This document shows positions 1-10,736 of a DNA stretch of 64,000 nt, in pieces; position 1 is the stretch's first letter, and each line of letters begins with the position of its first letter. Under the pieces are notes generated by a model, which worked only from the letters and a program-made list of their open reading frames with translations, did not search any database and was not told the origin of the DNA. Origin of the DNA: Heterohyrax brucei (Eukaryota; Chordata; Mammalia; Hyracoidea; Procaviidae). The stretch is taken from positions 21,743,501-21,807,500 of the forward strand of contig CM053140.1 of assembly GCA_028571685.1 (NCBI GenBank). Reading direction: 5' to 3'. The translations under genes were made by a program, and so were the position numbers.

Positions 1-184
1 ATGGGGAACCGGTCTCTCCCTCTGTCAGCAGCCGGGAACAGCAGGATGTCACTGACAGATGCTTTAAACTCACGAGACAACTTTGTTACACTTTAATAAA
101 AAGGAAACAAAAATTACGGAAAGAAAAGTTGTAGAGGAGACACTGAAATCTTGAGATACCAAGCCCTACTCTCCCAAGTTTAAG

Positions 185-425
185 CAGAGGATGAAAACCA
201 CCAGTTCCATGGAGTGCACGATGATGTGCAAGATCTACCAAGCACTGGACACCCACCCACAAGTACACACTGCTGTGTGTGAACAGCACCCCAGGGCTGC
301 AGGACGCTGTGCGGTGGAGGATGGAGGTGTGCATGTTGCCTGTGTGCACCCTCAACAAGGGAAAAGGGAAGAGAATTTCAGGCATCGCTGAGGTCTTCAA
401 TGGCATCGCCTCAAAAATGGGCAGA
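185..425 (+). pseudogene. KA1 domain end of a MARK-like kinase pseudogene (unit 0)
   Basis: This is the C-terminal KA1 domain of a MARK-type kinase whose kinase part lies outside the window. The reading starts MKTTSSME at 191, the hallmark start of the MARK KA1 domain. After a frame change near 280 it continues with VRWRMEVCMLP, then KRISGIAEVFNGIASKM, which matches the end of KA1 (family pattern VQWEMEVCKLP...KRISGTS.AFKNIASKI). In MARK kinases KA1 binds anionic membrane lipids and helps autoinhibition. Here at least one frameshift separates the two halves, so no intact domain can be made. The same KA1 block recurs at 5219, 47281 and 51549, always downstream of a kinase/UBA block. Identity as MARK-type KA1 is confident; which MARK parent is not. 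Confidence 0.85.
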
Positions 426-569
426 CACTGTATACTTTATAATGCTGCCCACAGTTGCCACAGACAGACGAGGAGTTCTCACACATAAGCTCCCACACCA
501 TCGGACAGTGTTCTCTTCTCTTGCACACAGTCACAAAGACTTGGAACACAGGAAGAGAAAGGTCAGGCT
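425..569 (+). repeat. SINE/RTE-like tail in the 3' region of unit 0
   Basis: The text after KA1 (a cacacagtcac...gacttggaac pattern) aligns with 51800-51955, 47525-47700 and 5490-5640. Those copies carry the afrotherian SINE/RTE tail form 'gtcactgtgagttggaacct'. This copy is degenerate and joins abruptly to the 5' flank module at about 569, so the LTR-like segment present in other units is missing here. Confidence 0.45.
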
Positions 570-1860
570 CTTTTGAGTCAACAGTTGGGAGTAACACAGA
601 GAGCCTCAGGTCCTCTGTAAGTAACGTCTCCAAAACTATCAACAAGCAATAAAGGATAAAAATAACAATCTGGGATGCTGAGGTAAGTCCTCCCCAAATT
701 AGGTAAATTTTCTCATGTTTGTTTTTTCAGAAAAAAACAGATGGAAGCAACTCTAAGCACATGCACAGAAATTTCCACTTTGACACCTACATGTCCTTCT
801 AATGGGAGCGCCAGACAGCCACATTCAGGGCCTGGCAATGGAAATAAAGAACCAAGAAACTGCATTCACAACCCCGCAAAAAGGAGTCCCCCTACCAGTC
901 CCAGAAAGGCCCACAGAAAGGCACTCTCAAGATCTTGTCATTGATCGACCCCAAGTGACCTGGTTCAGGTTCAAGAGATCAGAGTAGCAACTTGAGTCTC
1001 TCGACGAATGGATTACTGGGCTCCTCCTCCCCCAGGCACCAGGATGCAATCTTCACGGCAGCAAAATTTTTTAAGTCAAAAAACCTTACACAAAGGTAAG
1101 GTTCAATCTCTGTGAGCAGGGAAAGATCTGGTACAAAGCTTGAAGGGTTCCTTACATTGGTATGGGTAAAATGTGTGCCCTAGTCAGGAGGGGTGGCTAG
1201 GAAATAGCCTTTGGTTTCAGTTTTAGGGTTATATCTCAACAACTGCATGATGAGGCCCCATCTGAAGAAAAAGATAATGATATGGTGACAGGATTAAAAT
1301 AGGGGCTAGGTCATTTCTAGATCATCCTCCTGAGGTGGTACCTGTATATAGCCACATCTCAAACTGCCAGGAGGAATTGTCACATCTGCAATTACCTTTC
1401 TCAAACATTGATTGTTTAGTGATCATATGATGAGGTGGTCTGTGGTGGCGATCAAGTTCCCTAGCTACCCTTGTGACTCTCCCCTTGAGGAGACATGGGC
1501 CTGAAATCTTGACGGGAATGTGGGAAGTCGACTCGTTCTGGCTACTTCCTGCTGTTTGGGGTTGTAGTCCTGCCTACCCGTCAGACCCATGTTCCTCAAG
1601 TACCCTGTCTTGGTAGCATTGAGATGCCTGATCTACCTACTGCCTGGCTAGGGGGTACAGACTGCATATCCTTCTAGGACCATGAGATTCACTAGCAATG
1701 GATGTAGCCCGGGAGTCATGTGTTTTATCTTAGAAGCCAAATTCAAGATGTGTTGTATGTTGTCGTGGACCCAGCCAGACTTATTAACATAAAAACAACA
1801 CTGTTCCTTGAGACACAGGCAGGTGCTGCCCTCAGCTGTTGTTAAAAGGTCAAGGAAATC
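569..1860 (+). repeat. 5' flank module of kinase units, copy f1
   Basis: A ~1.2 kb non-coding module precedes kinase copies 1, B, D and I and is also found at 6290-7622. Recognisable landmarks are 'cagagagcctcaggtcctctg', 'agatggaagcaactctaag', 'tccttctaatgggagc', 'aagtgacctggttc', 'tcatatgatgaggtggtc' and 'ggagacatgggcctgaaatc'. The sequence 'gttgtagtcctgcc' near 1561 is the complement of an ACTACAA-type (ZNF143-like) core. The module ends where the kinase reading begins. It may be the promoter/5'UTR of the ancestral gene or a co-amplified repeat; the sequence alone does not decide. Confidence 0.7.
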
Positions 1861-3482
1861 AATGTGGGACACTATCACCAGCTAAGACCACTGGCAAGAG
1901 GACATGGGTCAGTGGCAAGTTTTCTTGCACATCATCATGGGCAAAGAGGTAACCAAGGAACAGTCGAGAAGAGCCCACAGACATCCTCCAACCTCCTGAT
2001 ACTATCCCCAGAGATGAAAACCATGAAGGGTCTCCAGAATCCAAACATTTTAATGCTGTTGCAAGTCACGGATAATAAGAACATCTTTGGTATAGTGATG
2101 GAGTACATAACCACAGGAGACTTACTGATCATTTATAGATTCATGACTTAACAGGCCAGAAAGAGAACTCCAAAATATTCTGCCAATTAGAGTTGGCCCT
2201 ACAGGTTTGCCACAACAACTGTGTTACACATGGTGTTATCACACCAGAAACCGTGTACTTGGATGAGAGAAGGAACATCAAACTTGCCGACATTGATTTG
2301 GGAACTAAATTTACCAAAGGGAGTGAGCTGAGTACTTTCTGTAGCAGTCTCCATTGTTATGACCAGAACTCCCATAGGGAGAGAAGTACTATGGACCCTC
2401 TCGGATGTGTGGAGGCTGGAAGTCACCCTATACTTCATGGTAAGTGGATCTCTGCTTTTTCACTGAGAGACCTTAACTGAGCTACCAAGCATGTACTGGG
2501 GGAAGAACATGACATTGCTTTCCACATGTCTATGCCACACAAACACTTTCTAAGCCAAATATTCATTTGTGACACAAGAAAGACAGGCACATCAGAGGAC
2601 ATGCTAGAACATCCATGGATGAATATGGATAAATGAAAAAAACAAAAGCTGGATGTGCAGTCGCTCCCAGACTATGAGGATCCTCAGTCGATTGAGGCTG
2701 TGGCGTACATGGGTTACAGGCAGGAACAGATTCAGGACTCACTCTTGAATCAAAAGTACAATGAGGTCATGAGAACTAATCTGATCCTACGTCCCAAAAC
2801 ATCTGAGATAACAGAGTCATGCCAACCCAGTGGAACACCAGAATGCAGCATACTGCACTGATAGCCATGCCTCTTTCTCATCCCATGAGGTATATTCTAC
2901 CATTCGTGCTAAATCTAACTGACATAGTTACACTGTTCCTGCCATTCCCACCGATGACTACTGTTTCTACGATGCTCCATAGAGTCTAGCGGAAAGAAGG
3001 AAGGGGGCCTCTATGGTATATGCTTCCTCCTCAGCCTCCTTTGCCAAGTCCTTCGTGCACCAACAACCCAGGATAGCCTGGGTAGAACCCAATCAAACCT
3101 CAGGACTGAGTTCCAAGGTGAGGAAAAACGCAGTGTCACAAGTCAACAGATTCCCTGTGTGTGTTTCCACGGCTGCCTCCTCCACCTAGACCATCAACAA
3201 GAATGGTGGAGTCCCAGCGGAAACCAGTTTCCGAGAGAGAGTGCCCCAATTAAGAGCCTTCAATGACGAGCAGGTACAGGAGGTGTCTAACTAGACTGTG
3301 ACCCCAGCTTCTCCCTCTGTCCATAGCCAGGAAACAGCAGGGTGCCACTACAAGGTTTTTAAGCTCATGAGAAGATAACCTGATTGCACAAGTGTCAAAA
3401 GGGAATGGAAGGTTTGTGACCACAATGTTGTAGTGAGATGCTCCAACTTGAGAGAGCAAGCCACACTCTCTGAAGTCTACAT
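1860..3482 (+). pseudogene. MARK-like kinase pseudogene copy 1: kinase, UBA, spacer
   Basis: An intronless copy of a MARK-family Ser/Thr kinase. The N-lobe starts GHYHQLRPLARG at 1867 (family GNYRLLKTIGKG) and keeps SSNL..L..EMKTMKGLQNPNI and a hinge like GIVMEYITTGDL. The C-lobe continues from 2193. The catalytic HRDLK..N is replaced by THGVITPET, and DFG reads IDLG inside KLADIDLGTKF, so it is catalytically dead as written. The activation loop keeps TFCSS. After a frameshift near 2410 comes VTLYFM, then a UBA at about 2690-2805 with YMGYRQEQIQDSLLNQKYNE. The spacer (2810-3482) shows SASPSV-like text, read here as TPASPSV. BovB insertion at 3482 separates it from its KA1 at 5219. The same catalytic-loop loss is in copy I. 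Pseudogene status is clear; MARK ancestry is confident. Confidence 0.9.
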
Positions 3483-5218
3483 GTTGTTAGGAGCCACCGA
3501 CTCGGTTCCAGCTCATAGCAACCCTGTACACAACAGAATGACACACGGCCCCGTCTCGCGCTATGTCCACAATTGTTTTTATGCTTAAGCCCATCGTTGC
3601 AGCCACTGTCAATCTACTTCGTCAGGGGTCTTCCTCTTTTTTGCTGACCCTCCACTCCCTTAAGCATGATGTCCTTCTCCAGGGACTGAGCCCTCCTGAC
3701 AATGTGTCCAAACTATGTAAGACACAGTCTCACCATTTTTTTTTGCTTTCAAAGAGCACTCTGGTTGTACTTGTTCCAGAACAGATCTGTTTGTTCTTTC
3801 AGCAGTTTGTGGTACACTGAAATATTCTCCAGCGTTATGATTAAAAGGTAGAAGTTCTTCTTCTGTCTGCTTTGTTCACCGTCTATCTTTTGCATGCATA
3901 TAATGCTACTGAAAAAACCAGATTGGGTCAGGCACACCTTAGTCATCAAGGGGACATCTTTTCAATACTTGAAAGAGGTCCTTTGAGGCAAATTTTCCCA
4001 GTGCAACGTATTTTTTCATTTCTTCAGTGCTGCCTCCATGGGCACTGACTGAGGAACCAAGTACAATGGAATCCCTGACAACTTCAGTCCTTTCTCCACT
4101 TATTACAATGTGCTTACTGGCCCAGTTGTGAGGATTTTTGCTTTCTTGATGTTAAGTTGCAACCCACACTGAAGGCTGTGGTCTTTCATCTTCCTCAGTG
4201 TTTCATATTCTCTTCACTCCCAGCCAGTAAGATGGTGTCATCTGCATAACACAGGTTCTTAATCCAATCCTGAAAACTCGTTCTTCATCTAACACAGGTT
4301 GTCAGATTATCTGCTCAGCGAACAGATTGAAAAGGTATAGTGAAAGGATACAACCCTAACACACACCTTTCCTCTCTTTAAACCATAACCCTTCATTCTG
4401 TTTGCACAACTGTCCCTTGATCCATATACAGATTCTCTAAGAGCACAGTTAAGTATTCTGGAATTTCCATTCTAAACAATGCTATGCATAATTTTTTATA
4501 AGCCACACAGTCAAACGCCTTTGCATGGTTAAGGAAACACTGGTAAACATTTTCCTGGTATTCTCTGCTTTCAGCCAAGGTCCATCTGACATCAGCAATA
4601 ATATCTCTGGTTCCACATCTTCCTTGGAATCTGGCTTGAATTTCTGGCAGTTCCTTGGTAATACACTTTTGCAGTCACTTTTCAATGGTGTTGAGCAAAA
4701 TTTTACTTGTGTATGATATTAATGACATTGTTCACTACTTTCCCATTCAGTTGTATCACCTTTCTTTGCAATGGGCATAAATATGGATCTGTTCCGTCAG
4801 TTGCCCAGGCAGCTGTCCTCCAAATTTCTTGCCATAGACAAGTGAGCAGTTCCGGCATTGCAGCTCTTGGCTGAAATATCTCCTATCAATTCCTTGAACC
4901 TTGTTTTTGGCCAATGTCTTCAAAGCAGCTTTGACTTCTTCTTTCAGTACCACTGGTTCCTGACCATATGCTACCTCTTCAAATGGCTGAACACTGACCA
5001 GTTCTTTCTGGTATAATGACTACGTCTTCCTTCAATCTTCTTTTGGTGTTTGCTGAGTCGTTTGTTTTCCTCTAGAATCCTTCACTGTTGCAACTTGAGG
5101 CCTGAATTTTTTCTTTAGTTCTTTCAGCTTGAGAAATGCAGAATGTGTTCTTCTCTTTTGGTTTTCTATTTCCTGCTCTTTGCACGTGTCACTACAATAC
5201 CTTATTTTGTCTTCTTCA
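3482..5218 (-). mobile_element. RTE/BovB-type LINE, 3' portion, antisense (R1)
   Basis: On the minus strand the reverse transcriptase reads in pieces: NHAKAFDCVAYKKL then MEIPEYLTVLLENLYMDQG (4393-4578), and LKEEVKAALKTLAKNKVQGID (4750-4950). These are characteristic of the RTE clade. The 3' tail lies at 3482-3545 (complement of 'gttgttaggagccaccgac') and resembles the AfroSINE tail. It interrupts the kinase spacer just before KA1. Stops and frameshifts are frequent. The same insertion occurs at 62745. Confidence 0.85.
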
Positions 5219-5500
5219 GGATGAAAGTCACCAGTTCCATGGAGCCCCAGTAGATGACAGGGATACCTGGCAACTGCTGGATGACAACGGTCGTGAGTGC
5301 AATCTCACCAACAAGTACACGCTGCCGTGTATGAATGGCACATCTGAACAGCAGGGCTTTGTTCAGTGGAGGACAGATGTGTGAATCCTGCCTCGCTGGA
5401 CTGTCAGTGGGCGAAAAGTGAAGAGAATTTCACGCATCTCTGAGGCCTTCAATAGCATGGCCTCAAAGTATTCCCAGGAAGCTCACACTTTTAAAGATGC
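5219..5500 (+). pseudogene. KA1 domain remnant of kinase unit 1
   Basis: Reading resumes with MKVTSSMEPQ immediately after the BovB element, followed in other frames by QWRTDV-like and RRISRISEAFNSMASKY text that matches the end of the MARK KA1 domain. It belongs with kinase copy 1 (1860-3482), from which BovB separates it. Several frame changes and a stop after MEPQ make it non-coding. Downstream it passes into the same SINE-tail-like 3' region as the other units. Confidence 0.8.
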
Positions 5501-5865
5501 CAGCAGTGGTCAGGAACAAAAGGGCGGTTCACAGAGTTAAGCTCTCACAGGATCACAGTGTTTCCTTCTGTTGTGCACAGGGTTACTGTGAGTTGGAGCT
5601 TACCTGACGGCACCTAATAACATAACAACATTGTAACAGGAATTCATGGAATACCAACTGGGATGTTTCAATAAACAGAAGCAGTTCTGGAAGACCTCAC
5701 TTGTCTACACCCAGAAATCTGAAGGAAACCTACCTGGCCAACCAACTACAAGTGATCATTTCATGCATGCATTCCAAAGAAACGTGATCCAACCCAACAT
5801 GAAGATTACTGAAGAACATTGTTAGAACTACACGAGTTCAATTTTGTTGCAGATCATTGTGCTGT
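5500..5865 (+). repeat. 3' region of unit 1 with SINE-like tail
   Basis: Text such as 'gggttactgtgagttggagc' followed by 'acggcacctaataacataac' at 5580-5630 is the afrotherian SINE/RTE tail. The rest (to 5865) aligns with 47700-47900 and 51960-52195 ('gtgatcatttcatgcatgcattccaaag', then 'gatcattgtgctgtgattaatgac'). Confidence 0.55.
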
Positions 5866-6288
5866 GATTAATGACTTTTGTGGGAGGCTTTCCTGGCCAT
5901 GATCTTGTAAATCCCACCCACGTGAGTGGGCAGAACAGTGTATTAGGGTAATCGAGGCCTTCCAGGAGTATTGGTCAGTTTCTCCTCAAGAGAGAGCCCA
6001 TTTCAGAACAGAGAGGATGATTCTGCCACCACCAAGGAAGAACGGCTTTCAGCTGACAGGACATTCTTCAGGCTCAGGATCACCAGGTTATAGAGCTTCT
6101 GGAAGCGGGTGCTAGAGAGAGCTGAGAAGTCGTGGCAAGAGAGACCTGGCAACAGGAGACACCATTATAGGTTTCCTAGTCCACAAAGATAGAAATCTAA
6201 GTACTTTTGAGCAGTGGCTGAAAGCCAGGGAGAGCCTGCCTTTGGGAGGCAGGCAAGGTAGACTCTGTGGAAATATACTATGGAAACC
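5865..6288 (+). repeat. LTR-like segment downstream of KA1, copy 1
   Basis: This segment ('ccatgatcttgtaaatcccacc', 'gggcagaacagtgt', 'gcttctggaagcgggtgctag', 'ggcaacaggagacacca') recurs at 47905-48340 and 52200-52645. It is more loosely related to an LTR-like repeat at 12430-12960, which shares 'gcttctggaagcaggacacagag', 'agcaggagacagcac' and 'cttcccagcccacaaaaatc'. I infer an old LTR that was captured in the ancestral unit and amplified with it. Confidence 0.5.
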
Positions 6289-7622
6289 ACTTTTGAGTCA
6301 ACTAGCAGTGGGGAGTAAGACAGAGAGCCTGAGGGCCTCTGTAAAGGGTGACCAAAGCTATCAATAAGCAGTAAGAAATAAAAAGATCCAAGGATTTATA
6401 AAATCTAGGGACACTGAGGTAAGTCCCCTAACAACCGTGTCAATTTCCTTGTTTTTCAGAAGAAACCACATGTAACCCACTCTAGGCATCCACAGAAACT
6501 CCCACTTTAGCCACTACATGTCATTCCAATCAGGGTGCCAGAGAGCTGCGATCAGGACCAGGGAACTGTCCCAACTAACCAGGAACTGCATGTGCAAGAC
6601 CCCATAATAAGTCCTGCTACTAGTGCCAGAAATCCCTGTGGCAGGAACTGTCGAGATCCTGTAATTACTCAGACTCCAAGTGACCTGGTTCAGGCTTGGA
6701 GAAATCACGCTAGCAAGTGTAGTCTCTTGACAGGCGAAAAGCTGGGCTCCCTTAGCCCTAAGCATGAGTATGTAACCTTCCTGGAGGCACAGTTTTATTA
6801 CCTTGCAGAGACAGAATGGGTCAGTCTCCAAGAGTGGAAAGGACCCAGTACAAAGCCTATACCAATATCAAAACCAAACTCAGTGTAGTCAACTTAATTG
6901 CAACTCATAGCAACCCATATAGGGTCCCCTATATTGGTGAGGGTAAGGGGTGGTGTCATAGTTGGTAGGGGGAAGTGAAGACACAGCCCTACGTTCTGGT
7001 TTTAGGTTTACATGTCAGTAAATGCTTTATGGGACCCCTCCTGAAGAACACAGTAATGGTATGGACATGTATGGAAACATGGGCTACGTCATTTCTACGT
7101 CATCCTCCTGAGGTCATACACACGTGTGACCACGTCACAAACTGCCAGGAGGAACTGTTCCATCTGCAATTACTTATCGGAAGCATAGACTGGGCATTGA
7201 GTGACATATGATGAGGTGGTCTGTGGTAGCGATCAGGTTCCCTAGCTTTCCCCCTAGAGGAGACACGGGCCTGAAATCTTGAAAGGAATGTGGGACGTTG
7301 ACTTGCTCTGGCCACTTCCAGCTGTTTGAGATTATAGTTCTGTCTACCCCTCAGAGTTGTGTTCCTCAAGTGCCCAGGACAGAAAACATGGAGCCGCCTG
7401 ATCTGCCACCTGTTTGGCAGGTAGGTACAGGCTGGTATCCCTGTAGGACCAGGAGTTTAACTTGGATTTGTTTTAGGCTGGAGCCATGTCTGTTATCTTA
7501 GAAGCTGGTTTCAAGCTGTGCTGTATGTTGTCCTGGACCTGGATAGATTTATGAACATAAAAACAACACTGATCCTTGAGATACAGCAAGCACCTCCTTC
7601 AGCTGCTGCTAAAAGTTCGAGA
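6288..7622 (+). repeat. 5' flank module copy f2, orphaned from its kinase
   Basis: Aligns along its length with 569-1860, including 'caagtgacctggttcaggc', 'gaggtggtctgtggtagcgatc' and 'gagacacgggcctgaaatcttg'. It stops matching near 7622 ('gctgctaaaagttcgag'), exactly where the other copies enter the kinase N-lobe. The kinase that should follow is absent, so this is the right edge of the left array. Confidence 0.7.
6862..6927 (-). mobile_element. AfroSINE fragment inside flank f2
   Basis: The text 'aaaaccaaactcagtgtag' followed by 'gcaactcatagcaacccatat' is the complement of the AfroSINE tail. It breaks the otherwise continuous match to other flank copies (compare 1130-1165 and 48910-48945), so it is a copy-specific insertion. 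Confidence 0.6.
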
Positions 7623-7790
7623 CTCTTCTGCTCTGCAGGGCTACTCCCACCAGAGGCCACTTCTTTCTGAAGCAGAAGGGGGGTTTTTCACATCCTCTCC
7701 ACTCATCTCCAAAAACATTAGAAGTGTAAAAAGTGTAAAAGTGTAAAAAGACCAGCTACAGATTAGGAAACAAGTTTTGGCTACCACACC
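7622..7790. other. Breakpoint region at the array edge
   Basis: Homology to the kinase array ends here. A short tandem run of 'aaaagtgtaaa' occurs at 7724-7748. No gene is visible. Confidence 0.4.
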
Positions 7791-7930
7791 TCCGATTGAC
7801 ATCTATCATCTCTAATCTACAAAATACTGCAAAATAGCAACAAGAAAAAGACAAACAACCCAATTAAAAAATGGGCAAAAGACATAAACAGGTACTTCAC
7901 TAAAGAAGATGTACAGGATGCTATCAGAAA
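7790..7930 (+). mobile_element. L1 ORF2 fragment
   Basis: 'caattaaaaaatgggcaaaa' followed by 'gacataaacaggtacttcac' and 'aaagaagatgtacag' is the well-known L1 ORF2 segment encoding KWAKDI.R.F...ED. It is only ~140 bases long and truncated at both ends. Confidence 0.75.
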
Positions 7931-10340
7931 ATGCAAAGTCATGGTGAAGAAGCACAGAACGAGGAAAGCAACTACCAGATGGACACGGCAGCAGATGGTT
8001 AGAGACAGAATAGAGATGGCACCCAGTCAGAAGGAAGTCACCAAGTCGAGGTACCAGAAAAAAAGACTTATCCACTGGACTATAAGAACCACAACTAAGT
8101 CACTAGCTTATTTACATATTATAATAAAAATTCAGCACTCTGGACTTGCGGTGTGCAATCTCCTCCTGAGAGTCCATGCCCATTGGTCTGCTGATGTGCT
8201 CTGACCTCATCCTGGACTTGGTCAGCTTCATCCTCGAAGCCATGGTTCAAGTCATGGTGGCAGTGTTCTGTTGGTGCCGGAGGACCTCATGATGTCCCTG
8301 TCTGAGCACTTCTGAGACACCCTGCAATCACAGAATTCCACTCCGGACTCTGCTGACACCTGCAGAGTGAGAGCATAGCCAATCTTCAAATTCATTAGCA
8401 TGAAACCTGCTTTTAGGGAAGCTGAGGTGATGACACAGTAACACCAAGACTAACCTTGAATCCCGGTGCAGCCTGGTCTCAACCTGCATGTGGTTTTAAA
8501 TTAATGTAACCAATGCGGCCTTTGGGGGTACTTTGGGGTGCTAGCACCTTTCCCTGTCTGTGCTGGAGTGCGTGTGTTTTTAACCACAATGTATATGTTA
8601 AGTGTGTTTTTAACCAAGAGATTACATCAAGTGTAACACTAATGCCAAGCTTCATAGTCACATATTTCCGCTTGTGGTCCCCGATACTTCCCCAGGTGCT
8701 CACAGCAGTCACTGTCTCCAAAGCAGAAATGGCACCTAAGATAAAACACAGCCTGAGCCATGGGGTCTTCAGAAACCAGTTTTTGTTTTTTCCAAAGCTC
8801 AAGGTTCCCAAGGATATCCAGAGGCAGCAGCCTGGGTGAGTAACCCCAACTTTCATGAAAGCGAGAATTCAGGATTCCAGAAGAATTCTGTCTATCTCTT
8901 TCACTGTGTCCTGTTTTGGGTCACAGTCTCACTATGGATCTTTGATAAAAAATCTGCAATAAATGGTAATTCAACACCATATGGTTTGTAAGCTATCAGT
9001 CATCTTACAGTGAAGAAGGAAGCAGAATAAAAACATTCAGCAATTATATTACGCCAACTGCCTGAAATAACCACTAGAGCTATGACCGTACAGCCTTTGA
9101 ATGAGGAAACAAATCTCAGGAAACATGTGTTGATGCATGAGCAGTATCAGCACCCAGTTTTCACGTGTCTCAGCAGTACCTGCATTCTATAAAACCTCTG
9201 TATCATGTGAATACAATACAGCAACATTTATCTATAAACCACTCCGTGATAGAATAGGAAATCTAATGTTACTCTAACTTGTAAAATCATAGCTCAAACT
9301 TCAGACACTTTTCTGGTTATGATACTTACAACTCTGCTAGGCTTCCCAATAAGAATTTCTAGTTTGAGAGTTACAAAACTAATCCATTAGTTCAATAATT
9401 GAAGAAAAATAAAAACTGCTTCCTAAATCTAGAAAATAGGACCTTAAAACATGAGCAGTAAGCCCACAGAAGCCCATGGTATCTGTTCATTTCCTCAGTC
9501 ACGTGCAGTTACTTCCTGTTCTGCCTGGTCCTACGTCAGCCGCGGTCTTCGAGCCCGTCGTTTTCTCTGTACGAGTTTCCAAAATCTCAAGTCCTTGTCC
9601 TCTTCACGTGTCCAATTCCCTTTCGGTTGAGATACACTGCTCAACTGTTTTCACAAAATCAGCAAAGTGAAACCTTATCTGTAGATGACAAAACATAATA
9701 TGCTCATGATTAATTTATAAAAATAAATACTCCAGAGAGTGAAAAGACCTGATACAAGTTCATTTCAAGGAAAATGCAAAGGCCAAATAAAATCTGTCAA
9801 AAAAACTTTATACAATAATATTTCTAAATATAACCATTAACCATATTTTTAAACAACTTCAGCTAGCATACACAATAATCCTGAGGCAAATACCACACAG
9901 CCAGGATACACCACAATCATTTATACACCAAGACTGTCGAGTCTCTAAATACCTAAATAGCACAAACATCAATTCATTGGTAAATAATCCGAATTTCCAG
10001 TTAGAACACCTGGTGTGATGAGGCTGAGTTAAAAAACAAATTCTAGTCAGGTTAGGAACTAACAATTAATAATAAAATTATGACAGAGTATTATGCATTT
10101 GTTAGATAATGTTAGGCAAAACAGAAGGGGAAATTACTACCATACATTTGTAACCCAACGAGAACCAGGCCCTGCTCTTGCTATTTCCCTGTTCCACAAG
10201 ATTTCTTAAGGAAAGCCCTTCAGCACTTTTCCTTTATAAAAAGACACTCAGGATTTCCCAAGAAGTTTCTGATGTGTCAGGAGTATACTATAGGCTATCA
10301 AGAAACAATACAAAAGTTATTTTACTAAAGATCCTAAAGT
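7930..10340. other. No gene recognised; AT-rich unique-looking DNA
   Basis: Open frames of 87-125 codons occur at 7941-8204 (+), 8479-8856 (-) and 8513-8839 (+). They overlap one another and show no family motif. 9000-10340 is AT-rich and closed in all frames apart from short runs. I see no RNA gene or clear promoter. Confidence 0.4.
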
Positions 10341-10685
10341 GAAAAATCTTAACTTTCTCTTCTATTTTTGCAATTCCTGCAGCTGGGTATTTGACTCAGA
10401 AGTCTTATTCTAATAAGAGGGCAAATGTTTGTCTTTAAGGGAGATTACATAAAGAATAAATTAAACCTTTCTCCAGAAATCAGAGAAAATTTTGCTATTT
10501 TAGTAACAAAAACACAATTCTTCATTTTATATTTTATCTACTATTAAAGCTCTTAAAAACCTCACAAATTAAATTGTTCAGCTTTTGTCAGACAAAGCAA
10601 ACTTCTGACTATCAAACAAACATTTTTCAATAAATTTTACAGTGTAGCTCTTTAAATAGCAAAGATGAACTTACTCATTAACAGA
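10340..10685 (+). repeat. Paralogous non-coding segment, copy 1 (pairs with 28225-28570)
   Basis: Ordered matches to 28225-28570 include 'aaagaataaattaaaccttt', 'cagaaatcagagaaaa', 'attaaagctcttaaaaac', 'tttttcaataaattttacag' and 'ctctttaaatagcaaagatg'. The colinear match runs over more than 300 bases in the same orientation. Nature unknown: an unlisted interspersed repeat or a local duplication. Confidence 0.65.
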
Positions 10686-10736
10686 CACATATGTATGTGT
10701 ACACATACACACGTGCACACACACACACAGACACAC
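10682..10736. repeat. Dinucleotide-rich microsatellite (CA/TG)
   Basis: Alternating 'acacatatgtatgtgtacac' then 'acacacacacacagacacac'. Simple repeat directly before the mariner fragment. Confidence 0.8.
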
